NCBI GenBank assembly: GCA_965232815.1
Contig: OZ247427.1
Location: 496,001 to 560,000, forward strand
Length of the DNA: 64,000 bases
Direction: 5' to 3'
Source of the DNA: Bin87 sp026710825
Lineage (GTDB): Bacteria; Chloroflexota; Dehalococcoidia; Lucifugimonadales; UBA3495
Below are positions 17,123 through 25,050 of the stretch, one piece after another (positions within the stretch are counted from its first letter, which is position 1; each line of letters starts with the position of its first letter). The notes under the pieces were generated by a model that had not been told where the DNA came from, made no database searches, and saw only the letters and a program-made list of their open reading frames with translations. A program made the translations under genes and the position numbers.

Positions 17123-18181
17123 ATGTCAACGATAGCCAGTGGTGTGATCACAGAGGATCGGAGCGGCCTTGAGCGCGAGTGCGGGCCGGCCACACCGGAC
17201 CTACTCGAGCGGTACGGACGGTATCTGACGGGCCAGCGGTCGCTGTCGGACAACACCCGGCGCATATATCTGGACGATCTGCATACTTTCCTGAGTTACT
17301 GTCGGCGCAAGGGAATGAGTCTGTCGGACATGGACCGCCAGATGCTAAGGGGATACGTGGCCTACCTGGCGACCGAAGGACGGACGGACGGAGAGCGACC
17401 CAAGGGATACGCGCGGGTCAGCATCGTGCGGAAACTGACCGCGTTGAGGACGTTCTACAACTTCCTGGTTCAGGAGGGTTGGTTCAAGTCCACTCCAGTG
17501 CCGTCCGCGAGGTCCTTTCCGGTAAAGGTAGAGAAGCCTCTGCCGAGCTTCCTGGGCAAGAAGGAGGCGACGCGGTTACTGGACGCGCCCGACGACGACA
17601 CGCCGACGGGATTGAGAGACCGGGCAATTCTGGAAGTGCTTTACGCGTGCGGCGTACGGTTGGCAGAAATCGAGGGGATGGATCTGGGCGACGTGTACAA
17701 GGAACGTCGCGAGATCCTGGTGAGAGGGAAGGGCAACAAGGAGCGCTGGACCCTTTACGGCGAGCCGGCGGAAGCGGCGCTGGACAACTACCTGAGCGAC
17801 GGGCGACCGCATCTGGTCGCCGGCGTGGACAACGACGAGCCGCTTTTCGTCAACCGGTACGGCGGCCGGTTGTCGCGTCGCAGCATCGAGAAGATCGTAA
17901 GCAATTACGCGGCGCGCGCGGGTCTGAAGGAAGGGATCCACCCGCATACCCTGCGGCACAGTTTCGCCAGCCACATGCTGGAGGGCGACGCCGACCTTCG
18001 AGTGATCCAGGATCTGCTGGGACACAGCAGCGTATCGACGACGCAGATGTACACGCACATTACCAAGCAGGAGGCCCGGCGGGCGTACCTGAGCTTCCAC
18101 CCATTGGCGGGACAGGACGGCGAAAGTTCGGAAAGCGAGGCGGCGGAAGATGGTCACGATCCTGGTACTGCACGGTCCTAA
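17123..18181 (+). CDS. xerC: Tyrosine recombinase, XerC/XerD type
   Basis: Chromosome-dimer resolving recombinase. Residues about 25-125 form the SAM-like core-binding domain and 140-325 the catalytic domain, with Arg179 (C-G-V-R-L), Lys203, His275-x-x-Arg278 (H-T-L-R-H), His301 (L-G-H-S-S) and nucleophile Tyr310. The chain is about 50 residues longer than usual Xer proteins, with extra N- and C-terminal tails. The topA-xer order favours the housekeeping XerC role; XerD cannot be excluded. The last 32 bp overlap aroQ in another frame. Confidence 0.9.
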   Translation: MSTIASGVITEDRSGLERECGPATPDLLERYGRYLTGQRSLSDNTRRIYLDDLHTFLSYCRRKGMSLSDMDRQMLRGYVAYLATEGRTDGERPKGYARVSIVRKLTALRTFYNFLVQEGWFKSTPVPSARSFPVKVEKPLPSFLGKKEATRLLDAPDDDTPTGLRDRAILEVLYACGVRLAEIEGMDLGDVYKERREILVRGKGNKERWTLYGEPAEAALDNYLSDGRPHLVAGVDNDEPLFVNRYGGRLSRRSIEKIVSNYAARAGLKEGIHPHTLRHSFASHMLEGDADLRVIQDLLGHSSVSTTQMYTHITKQEARRAYLSFHPLAGQDGESSESEAAEDGHDPGTARS

Positions 18182-18608
18182 CCTGAACGCGCTGGGTCGG
18201 CGGGACCGACACCACTACGGGACGCTGACGCTGGACGAGATCAACCGGCGCATCCGAGAGCGGGCCACGGTATTGGGGGTTGCGGTGGAGTTCTTTCAGT
18301 CCAACCACGAAGGGGCGCTGATCGACCATCTGCAGGAGCGGGTCGACGGAATCGACGGCGTGGTGATCAACGCAGGCGCCCTGACTCACTACGGGCTTTC
18401 CCTCAAGGACGCCCTGACGGATGCCGGTGTTCCCGTGGTGGAGGTGCATCTGAGCAACATACACGCTCGGGAATCGTGGCGGCGGCACTCGGTGCTGGCG
18501 GATACCGCGCGCGGCCAAATTGCCGGTCTGGGATGGAGGGGCTATACTGCTGCACTGGAAGCACTGGCCGGGATTATCGGCGACGACGCGGCAGAGCAAG
18601 CGACATAG
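18150..18608 (+). CDS. aroQ: 3-dehydroquinate dehydratase, type II
   Basis: Third step of the shikimate pathway (3-dehydroquinate to 3-dehydroshikimate). The 152-residue length fits the type II dodecamer family. It begins with L-V-L-H-G-P-N-L-N-A-L-G-R-R, has catalytic Tyr23 in H-H-Y-G, then F-Q-S-N-H-E-G-A-L-I-D, V-I-N-A-G-A-L-T-H-Y and V-E-V-H-L-S-N. The ATG lies inside the 3' end of xer (32-bp overlap) and is followed 15 bp after its stop by efp. aroQ next to efp is a recurrent arrangement. Confidence 0.96.
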   Translation: MVTILVLHGPNLNALGRRDRHHYGTLTLDEINRRIRERATVLGVAVEFFQSNHEGALIDHLQERVDGIDGVVINAGALTHYGLSLKDALTDAGVPVVEVHLSNIHARESWRRHSVLADTARGQIAGLGWRGYTAALEALAGIIGDDAAEQAT

Positions 18609-18623
18609 AAGGGGATACCTAGG

Positions 18624-19190
18624 ATGAGCATCAACTTTGGCGACCTCAACAAGGGCATGGTGATCGAGCTGGATAACCAGCCCTGGCAGGTCATGGACTA
18701 CGAGCGGCACAAGATGCAGCAGCGCGCCCCGGTTACCCGGATCAAGATGCGGAACCTGATCAGCGGGTCGGTGGTGGAACGTACCTTCCAGCGTTACGAT
18801 ACCGGTTTCAGCCTGGCCGAGGTGGACAACCGGGAGACTCAGTACCTGTACACCGACGGGTCCCACTATTATTTCATGGACCAGGAGACCTTCGACCAGC
18901 ACGAATTGACGAGCGAGCAACTGGGGAGCACGCTGGACTACCTGAAAGAGAACATGATGGTCGAGGTGGTGTTCTACAAGGGTTCGGCGATCAACGTGAA
19001 CCTGCCGATCCACGTGGAGCTGGAGGTGGTGGACACGCCACCGGCTTTCAAGGGCAACACCGCGCAGGGCGGCAACAAGCCGGCCACCCTGGAGACGGGC
19101 CTGCAGATTACCGTGCCCATGTTCATCACGCCGGGCACTGTGGTTAAGGTGGACACGCGGAACGCGACCTATTCCGAGCGGGTCTCGTAG
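18624..19190 (+). CDS. efp: Translation elongation factor P
   Basis: Relieves ribosome stalling at polyproline stretches. The 188-residue chain shows the three beta domains of EF-P, with the end pattern P-x-F-I-x-P-G-T-V-V-K-V-D-T-R. The domain-I tip loop reads E-R-H-K-M-Q-Q-R-A-P-V-T-R (27-39). Counting the loop against E. coli EF-P places Gln33 where modified Lys34 normally sits, with Arg34 next to it. No EpmA/EpmB, EarP or YmfI homologue is in this window. The ribosome site GGGGAT and spacing are adequate. Confidence 0.95.
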   Translation: MSINFGDLNKGMVIELDNQPWQVMDYERHKMQQRAPVTRIKMRNLISGSVVERTFQRYDTGFSLAEVDNRETQYLYTDGSHYYFMDQETFDQHELTSEQLGSTLDYLKENMMVEVVFYKGSAINVNLPIHVELEVVDTPPAFKGNTAQGGNKPATLETGLQITVPMFITPGTVVKVDTRNATYSERVS

Positions 19191-19416
19191 CAACGCCCGG
19201 GATACAGTTCGGGATGGTTCACTGGGCGTCTTCATATGAGGGGCGCCCGACCGTAATATCAGCTGGACATTTCTGAGTTCCTGCTCGCGCAGGCATGAAC
19301 TACAAAAGCCGAGCGGGTCCACGAATGACCGGAGCGCGGGGAATCATCGACCGGCGTTACGAGCGCTCAATGTGCCGACTGGCAAGCACTAATCAAGGGA
19401 CGACCAAACGAGACGT

Positions 19417-20751
19417 ATGCTTTCGCCCGTAGTTTATTCGGTCGGCCAGGTGGCCAGTTACCTCAAGGAGAAGCTTGAGTCGGACGGGTTGCTGTCGCGG
19501 CTGACCGTGCAGGGAGAAGTTGCCAACCTGCGCACCGTGGCGTCGGGACATTCGTACTTCAGCCTCCGCGAGGATGGGAGCACGATCCGTTGCGTGATGT
19601 TTCGCGGGCGGTCGGGCCAGGAGTACCTTGAGGAAGGCCAGGAGGTGCTGGCCGGCGGAAACTTCACGTTCTACCCTCCGTACGGCGAAGCCAACATGCA
19701 GGTCGCCGCGGTTATCCCTGTTGGTGAGGGGGCGCTGGCCCTGGAATTGGCGAGACTCAAGCAGCAACTGGCGGCTGAAGGGCTGTTCGAGGCATCGCGA
19801 AAACGACCGTTGCCGGTATTCCCCACGGTGATCGGCGTGGTGACGTCCCCGAACGGAGCGGTTTGGCAGGACATTCAGAACGTGGTGAGGCGTCGGTATC
19901 CGCTGGCAGAATTGAGGCTGTCGCCCACGGCAGTGCAAGGAGACACGGCCGGCGGGCAGATCGCGGAGGCGATCAGGCAGTTGAATGAGGAGGGCCGATC
20001 CGACGTGATCATCGTGGCGCGCGGGGGCGGATCACTCGAGGACCTCTGGTGTTTCAACGCCGAGGAGGTGGCCCGGGCGATCTTCGGAAGCGGGATCCCG
20101 GTGGTTTCGGGGGTGGGGCACGAAACCGATCATACGATAGCCGACGACGTGGCCGACCAACGGGCGCCGACACCGTCGGCGGCGGCGGAGTTGGCAACAC
20201 CGGACCGACGGCAGCTTCTGGCCAACGTCTTTGCAGCGGGGCAGCATTTGACCACGATGATGCTGGGCGACCTCGACCGGCGGCGCAACGAATTGGAACT
20301 GCAGCGTCAGCGATTGCAACGACGAGGGCCGGACGTTGCGGTCCGGATGCGACAGATCGACGGATTGACGGACCGGGCCACAGCAGCAATGACCCGCCAC
20401 AAGGATCGGTTGCAACGGGGACTGGAAGCGCAGCAGGCAAAACTATCGGCGCTGGATCCGGCGGCCACACTGAGGCGCGGATACGCCGTGGTGAGCCTGG
20501 CGCGCGAAGCCAGTGTGCTGACGAGTCCCGAGCAGGCGGGCGACGGCGATTTGCTGGATATCAAGCTGAGCGGCGGCGTGATGAAGGCGGTCGCTGGAAC
20601 CGACGCCACCGGCGCCAATGTTTCCCCAGATAGTTCGACAGCGGACTCGGATGCTGACAACGGAACCAATCACTCCAAGCCGGCGACCCGAGGATCGCGC
20701 CGTCGACGGGCCGCGCAAGACACCCCCACGGCGATGCGGCCGTTGCTGTGA
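19417..20751 (+). CDS. xseA: Exodeoxyribonuclease VII large subunit
   Basis: Nuclease subunit that degrades single-stranded DNA. The 444 residues comprise an OB-fold domain (about 5-105: Y-S-V-G-Q-V, V-Q-G-E-V-A-N) and the catalytic region with V-I-G-V-V-T-S-P-N-G-A-V-W-Q-D, A-R-G-G-G-S-L-E-D-L-W and S-G-V-G-H-E-T-D. A coiled-coil stretch follows (about 275-360), then a variable basic tail. xseB begins at or just after its stop. Confidence 0.96.
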   Translation: MLSPVVYSVGQVASYLKEKLESDGLLSRLTVQGEVANLRTVASGHSYFSLREDGSTIRCVMFRGRSGQEYLEEGQEVLAGGNFTFYPPYGEANMQVAAVIPVGEGALALELARLKQQLAAEGLFEASRKRPLPVFPTVIGVVTSPNGAVWQDIQNVVRRRYPLAELRLSPTAVQGDTAGGQIAEAIRQLNEEGRSDVIIVARGGGSLEDLWCFNAEEVARAIFGSGIPVVSGVGHETDHTIADDVADQRAPTPSAAAELATPDRRQLLANVFAAGQHLTTMMLGDLDRRRNELELQRQRLQRRGPDVAVRMRQIDGLTDRATAAMTRHKDRLQRGLEAQQAKLSALDPAATLRRGYAVVSLAREASVLTSPEQAGDGDLLDIKLSGGVMKAVAGTDATGANVSPDSSTADSDADNGTNHSKPATRGSRRRRAAQDTPTAMRPLL

Positions 20752-20774
20752 CCTGCGGTCCCGGTTACCCGATC

Positions 20775-21107
20775 ATGACAGAACCCAACCAAAGCTGGAA
20801 CGAAGAGCTGGACGGGTTGTCCTTTGAGGATGCGTACCGGAGGCTGGAGGAAACCGTCGATAAGTTGGAGCGTGGCGAGTTGGCTCTGACCGACGCGGAA
20901 TCGCTCTATCGCCAGGGAATGGAGTTGGCCAACCGCTGCCAACAATTGCTGACCGAGGCCGAGCTTCGCATCACGCAGATTGGTGAAAACCGGAGCGCGG
21001 CGGTTGCTCCAGTGGCAGATGCAGACGATGATGATGACGAATGGGACCTTCCGCCCCCGGTCGACCCGGATGACCCGTCGCTATTCGAGGATGACGCTCC
21101 GTTCTGA
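20775..21107 (+). CDS. xseB: Exodeoxyribonuclease VII small subunit
   Basis: Partner of XseA. The core F-E-D-A-Y-R-R-L-E-E-T-V-D-K-L-E-R-G-E-L-A-L is diagnostic. The chain is about 110 residues, longer than usual because of an acidic Asp-rich tail (about 80-110). The ATG at 20775 is used; an in-frame GTG at 20748 overlapping the xseA stop by 4 bp would add nine residues and give translational coupling. Neither has a clear ribosome site. Confidence 0.93.
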   Translation: MTEPNQSWNEELDGLSFEDAYRRLEETVDKLERGELALTDAESLYRQGMELANRCQQLLTEAELRITQIGENRSAAVAPVADADDDDDEWDLPPPVDPDDPSLFEDDAPF

Positions 21108-21246
21108 GCGCGGTTCCGCCGGCGATTTCATCCGAGCCAGGTGCACAGAACAAGCTGAGCAGACGAATGGTCATGGGCTCATGGATCGACAAACACGCAA
21201 TGGTCGGCCGAGTTTAGCGGCGGCATAGAGCGGTACGGCTGGTGGC

Positions 21247-22083
21247 ATGCTGCGGATAGGCTGGTTTTCCACAGGACGGGGAGAGGGTTCCCGCGGTCTG
21301 CTTCGGTTCGCGGCCGACGCGATTGCGTCGGGAAAGCTGGACGCAAGGATCGAGTTTGTGTTCAGCAATCGTGAACCCGGGGAAGCTGAGGGCTCGGACG
21401 AGTTCTTTGATTTGGTCCGGTCGTACGGCTTCTCGCTGGTTACGCTCTCATCTTCCCGGTACAGGCGGGAGCACGGCGGGGGTCCCATGTCGCGGCACCG
21501 CGACGGGTTCGACCAGGAGGCGATGGCTCTGCTGCAGCCCTACCAGCCCGACGTTTGCGCTCTGGCGGGATACATGCTCATTTGTAGCTCTGAATTGTGC
21601 CGAACGTACCCGCTGCTGAACCTTCACGGAGCCCTTCCCGACGGGCCGACCGGAACCTGGCAATCGGTGATCTGGGAGTTGATTGCGTCCGGGGCGACCC
21701 GCACCGGCGCGATGATCCACATGGCGACGGAGGAGGTCGACCGTGGTCCAGTGCTATCCCATTGCGAGTTGTCCATCACAGGCGGAGCGTTCGACGACGA
21801 ACGCAGGAAGCTGGCGGGGCGGGACACGGGGGCCGTGCGATCCGAGGAGGGGGAAGAGAACGGGCTGTTCAAGTTGATCCGCTCAGAGGGATACCGACGG
21901 GAACCTTACCTGTTATTGGCCACGCTGGGGGCGGTTGCGGACGGTCGGGTCAGAGTGCGGCCCGGCGAAGCGCTGGACGCGAGCGGCGAGCCCTGGGGAG
22001 ATACGCACTCCGCCGGACTATCATTGACCGACGAGATAGAGGCGGCCATGGCGTCGGACCGGGATCGAGCCTGGCACGCATAA
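21247..22083 (+). CDS. Formyltransferase-fold protein (PurN/Fmt-like), specific role unknown
   Basis: A 278-residue protein resembling 10-formyltetrahydrofolate-dependent transferases. The catalytic triad appears kept: Asn and His in L-N-L-H-G-A-L-P (near 125-132) and Asp in E-V-D-R-G-P-V-L (near 163-170). The rest is divergent from PurN: a long variable segment with G-x-G-S-R-G-L at the start and an unusual C-terminal region. No purine or folate gene is beside it. It could modify a sugar nucleotide or an unknown amine. The ribosome site is weak. Confidence 0.72.
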   Translation: MLRIGWFSTGRGEGSRGLLRFAADAIASGKLDARIEFVFSNREPGEAEGSDEFFDLVRSYGFSLVTLSSSRYRREHGGGPMSRHRDGFDQEAMALLQPYQPDVCALAGYMLICSSELCRTYPLLNLHGALPDGPTGTWQSVIWELIASGATRTGAMIHMATEEVDRGPVLSHCELSITGGAFDDERRKLAGRDTGAVRSEEGEENGLFKLIRSEGYRREPYLLLATLGAVADGRVRVRPGEALDASGEPWGDTHSAGLSLTDEIEAAMASDRDRAWHA

Positions 22084-22158
22084 ACGGGATGGAACGTAAC
22101 GACGCCCGGGGTTAGTCGTTGCTGGATTCACCCGGTGATACGCGGCAGCCGATATGAA

Positions 22159-22184
22159 ATGGGGACGAATAATGATTCGCCCCT
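22159..22184. repeat. GGGGCGAAT-type palindrome between convergent genes
   Basis: Arms GGGGACGAAT and ATTCGCCCC around a four-base loop, with one mismatch, in the gap between the formyltransferase gene and clpX, which converge. Same family as the copies at 41675 and 63668. Confidence 0.7.
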
Positions 22185-22219
22185 GCAAATGTGCCCCGGG
22201 TTGAAAACCTGTTAGCCAA

Positions 22220-23623
22220 TCAGGCGGTTTTTCTGCGCGACTGTTGGTCCGATCGTGCCATAGCAGATTTCAAGGTGAGGTAACGACCGCCGCTCCGACG
22301 ATAGAGGCGGGGGGATGCTTCACCGTTGATGGCGTCGCCATGGACGACACAACGGCCTATGTCGTCGAGGGACGGGAGTTCGTACATCACCTCGAGCAGG
22401 GCGTCCTCGACTATGTGCCGCAAAACACGGGCGCCCGTCTGGTAAGCCAGGGCGCGCTCGGCAGCGGCGGACAGCGCATCATCGGTGAATTCCAACCTGA
22501 CGTCGTCGATGGCAAACAACTGCTGGTACTGTTTGACGATGGCGTTTTTGGGCTCGATCAACACCCGAATGAGGGATTCTTTATCCAGGGGCTGAAGGGC
22601 GGACACGATGGGCAGACGACCGACGAGTTCGGGGATGAATCCGAACTGCAGCAGGTCCTCCGGCGTGACTTGATCCAGAGGATTTTCGTCGGCAGGGTTG
22701 CGATCTGACCGGTCGGACCCGCTGGCCAGGAATCCCATTGATGAACCCACGGACAAACGCTTGGTGATCATCTCGTCCAGGCCGTCAAAAGCGCCGCCGC
22801 AGATAAACAGGATATTGCGGGTATTGATCTGCAACATCTCCTGGTGCGGATGTTTGCGTCCGCCCTGCGGAGGCACGTTGGCGACGCAGCCCTCAATGAT
22901 CTTGAGCAGTTCCTGCTGCACCCCCTCACCGGCCACATCGCGAGTTATGGACCGGTTGACGCCCTCTTTGCGGGCGATCTTGTCCAACTCGTCGATGTAG
23001 ATGATGCCCTGCTCGGCGCGCGGGATGTCCCAGTCGGCTGACTGAATGAGCCGCAGCAGAATATTTTCCACGTCCTCGCCGACGTAGCCTGACTCGGTGA
23101 GCGAGGTCGCGTCGCAAATGGCGAACGGGACATCCAAGGTCCGCGCGAGAGTTTCCGCAAGCAGGGTCTTTCCGGATCCGGTGGGTCCGATCAACAGGAT
23201 ATTGGACTTCTGAACCTCGACGTCGAGCGTATTGGCGTCGCTGCGCACCCGTTTGAAGTGGTTATAAACTGCGACCGCCAGGGTTTTTTTGGCCTTTTCC
23301 TGGCCAATGACATAGGCGTCCAGATTGGCGTCAATTTCCCTCGGGACGAGGGTGGGTGGAGAACCGGGCGGCTGCTCCGCAGCGGTCTCCGTAAGCTCAA
23401 CGCGATCGGAGCTTTTCTGCGCGCGCCCATCAGACTCGTCACGACTACGCTTGCCGCCGCGGTCGGCAACATATGTGGCCAGTTCGCGGATGCAATCGAA
23501 ACAGATGCCGCCCCGGCTTTGACCGGGAGGGCGCATGAGGCGACCCTGGGGGAAAAGGCTACCGCAGAAGGAACACCGGTAGGAATTACGGCTGGAGTTG
23601 CTGTTGCGGTTTCGGGTGGTCAT
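22220..23623 (-). CDS. clpX: ATP-dependent Clp protease unfoldase ClpX
   Basis: AAA+ unfoldase feeding ClpP. The chain of 467 residues begins with the ClpX zinc-binding domain (Cys17, Cys20, Cys41, Cys44), then Walker A G-P-T-G-S-G-K-T at 146-153, E-S-G-Y-V-G-E-D-V-E, Walker B I-I-Y-I-D-E-L-D, the RKH loop in G-G-R-K-H-P-H-Q and G-G-A-F-D-G-L. It is about 40 residues longer than usual, through a linker after the zinc domain and a short insertion after M-G-F. It closes the minus-strand run tig-clpP-clpP-clpX. Confidence 0.97.
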   Translation of the reverse strand: MTTRNRNSNSSRNSYRCSFCGSLFPQGRLMRPPGQSRGGICFDCIRELATYVADRGGKRSRDESDGRAQKSSDRVELTETAAEQPPGSPPTLVPREIDANLDAYVIGQEKAKKTLAVAVYNHFKRVRSDANTLDVEVQKSNILLIGPTGSGKTLLAETLARTLDVPFAICDATSLTESGYVGEDVENILLRLIQSADWDIPRAEQGIIYIDELDKIARKEGVNRSITRDVAGEGVQQELLKIIEGCVANVPPQGGRKHPHQEMLQINTRNILFICGGAFDGLDEMITKRLSVGSSMGFLASGSDRSDRNPADENPLDQVTPEDLLQFGFIPELVGRLPIVSALQPLDKESLIRVLIEPKNAIVKQYQQLFAIDDVRLEFTDDALSAAAERALAYQTGARVLRHIVEDALLEVMYELPSLDDIGRCVVHGDAINGEASPRLYRRSGGRYLTLKSAMARSDQQSRRKTA

Positions 23624-23661
23624 GAATGGCCGCCTGGCATGAAGTGGGAGTCGGGAAACGG

Positions 23662-24315
23662 TCAGGCGGCTTCGGCAGTGGCTTCCTCGGTTTGCGCGCC
23701 GAGTATTTCATCCACGATGCCGTACTCAATAGCCTCTTCGGCGGTCAGGAAGAAATCGCGGTCGGTGTCGTCGGAGATTTTCTCAATTGTTTGCCCGGTG
23801 GCTTCGGAGAGGATCTTGGAAAGTCGCTCTTTCAGGCGAACGATTTCCTTGGCCTGGATTTCGATGTCGGCGGCCTGACCCTGGAAACTGCCCACGTTGG
23901 GTTGATGCATGTGGACGGTGGAATTGGACAGGCAATAGCGCTTGCCCTTGGCGCCGTTGGCGAGCAGCACGGTGGCCATGCTGGCTGCGGTACCAACACA
24001 GATGGTTGACACCTGGGAGTTGATCAACCGCATCGTATCGAGGATGGCGAGGCCAGACGCGATATAGCCGCCGGGGCTATTGATATAGAGGCTGATGTCG
24101 CGGTCACGGTCTTCGCGCTCCAGGTAGAGGAGTTGCGCGATGATGACGTTGGCAACCTGATCCGTGATGGGTGTGCCAAGATAGATGATCCGCTCTCTCA
24201 GCAGGAGCGAGTAGATGTCGAAGGCACGTTCGCCCCGGGGGCTGGTCTCAATGACCATCGGGACGATATTAGTCGGCTGGAGCAGGGGGGAATCTTCAAA
24301 AGGAAGGGCCATCAT
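23662..24315 (-). CDS. clpP: Clp protease proteolytic subunit (second copy in tandem)
   Basis: Serine peptidase forming the Clp barrel. 217 residues, with nucleophile Ser112 in G-T-A-A-S-M-A, His137 in H-M-H-Q-P, and the catalytic Asp in the D-R-D region near 185-187. The N-terminal I-Y-L-G-T-P-I and Y-I-N-S-P-G-G motifs are intact. It lies 55 bp downstream of the other clpP and 38 bp upstream of clpX. Both copies keep the triad, so both should be active; a mixed barrel is possible. The ATG at 24315 has GGAG upstream. Confidence 0.95.
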   Translation of the reverse strand: MMALPFEDSPLLQPTNIVPMVIETSPRGERAFDIYSLLLRERIIYLGTPITDQVANVIIAQLLYLEREDRDRDISLYINSPGGYIASGLAILDTMRLINSQVSTICVGTAASMATVLLANGAKGKRYCLSNSTVHMHQPNVGSFQGQAADIEIQAKEIVRLKERLSKILSEATGQTIEKISDDTDRDFFLTAEEAIEYGIVDEILGAQTEEATAEAA

Positions 24316-24370
24316 TCGGGTCTCCTGATGATTAGCTGAGGGATCGCTGCGGATTGGAGGGCGGGAATCG

Positions 24371-25018
24371 CTAGGCGATTGCGCGGGCGAAAACGTCGGG
24401 GAGTTGGTCCAGGACGTGGTCTACGATGCCGTACGCTACGGCAGTTTCAGCGTCCATCCAGTAGTCGCGGTCGGAGTCGCGGGACACCTTGTCGAAAGGC
24501 TGGTCGCAGTTATCGGAAAGGATGGTATTCAAGCGTTGGCGCAGCCTGAGGATTTCCTGGGCGGTGATTTCGATATCGGACGCGGAGCCCTGGATTCCGC
24601 CCATGACCTGATGGATCAGGACGGTGGAGTTGCGGGTGCAGTAACGCTTGCCCTTGGTTCCTCCGGAGAGCAGGACCGCTCCCATGCTGGCCGCCTTGCC
24701 GAGGCATACGGTGGCTACGTCGGGTTTGATCATCTGCATGGTGTCGTAGATGGCCATGCCGTCGAGCACGGAGCCGCCGGGGGAATTTATGTAAAGGTAT
24801 ATGTCCTCGTCCGGGTTTTCCCATCCCAGATACAGGAGTTGGGACACCACAGCGTTGGACACGTCGTCATCTACGGGAGTTCCCAGGTAGATGATCCGAG
24901 CCTGCAGGAGGAGGGAGTACGGATTGAAGGCGCGCTCGCCCTCGTTGGTGGGTCGGATGATCCCTGGGAGGACGTTGCTGGGGAGCACAGGTTCCTGGGG
25001 ACCGGGAAGTTGCAGCAT
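24371..25018 (-). CDS. clpP: Clp protease proteolytic subunit (first copy in tandem)
   Basis: Second ClpP paralogue, 215 residues, with Ser111 in G-K-A-A-S-M-G, His136 in L-I-H-Q-V-M-G-G and the D-R-D triad region conserved. It differs from its neighbour in the Q-V-M-G-G handle region and in G-S-V-L-D-G-M. It is 32 bp downstream of tig, so tig and both clpP genes share a transcript. The divergence between copies suggests distinct roles rather than a recent duplication. Confidence 0.95.
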   Translation of the reverse strand: MLQLPGPQEPVLPSNVLPGIIRPTNEGERAFNPYSLLLQARIIYLGTPVDDDVSNAVVSQLLYLGWENPDEDIYLYINSPGGSVLDGMAIYDTMQMIKPDVATVCLGKAASMGAVLLSGGTKGKRYCTRNSTVLIHQVMGGIQGSASDIEITAQEILRLRQRLNTILSDNCDQPFDKVSRDSDRDYWMDAETAVAYGIVDHVLDQLPDVFARAIA

Positions 25019-25050
25019 CAGTAGGGGCTCCTGGGATGGTGGGATTCTGG

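Noticed and set aside
17179..18186. 335-residue second frame inside xer
   Set aside because: Gly/Arg-rich shadow of the recombinase, no motif, no ribosome site.
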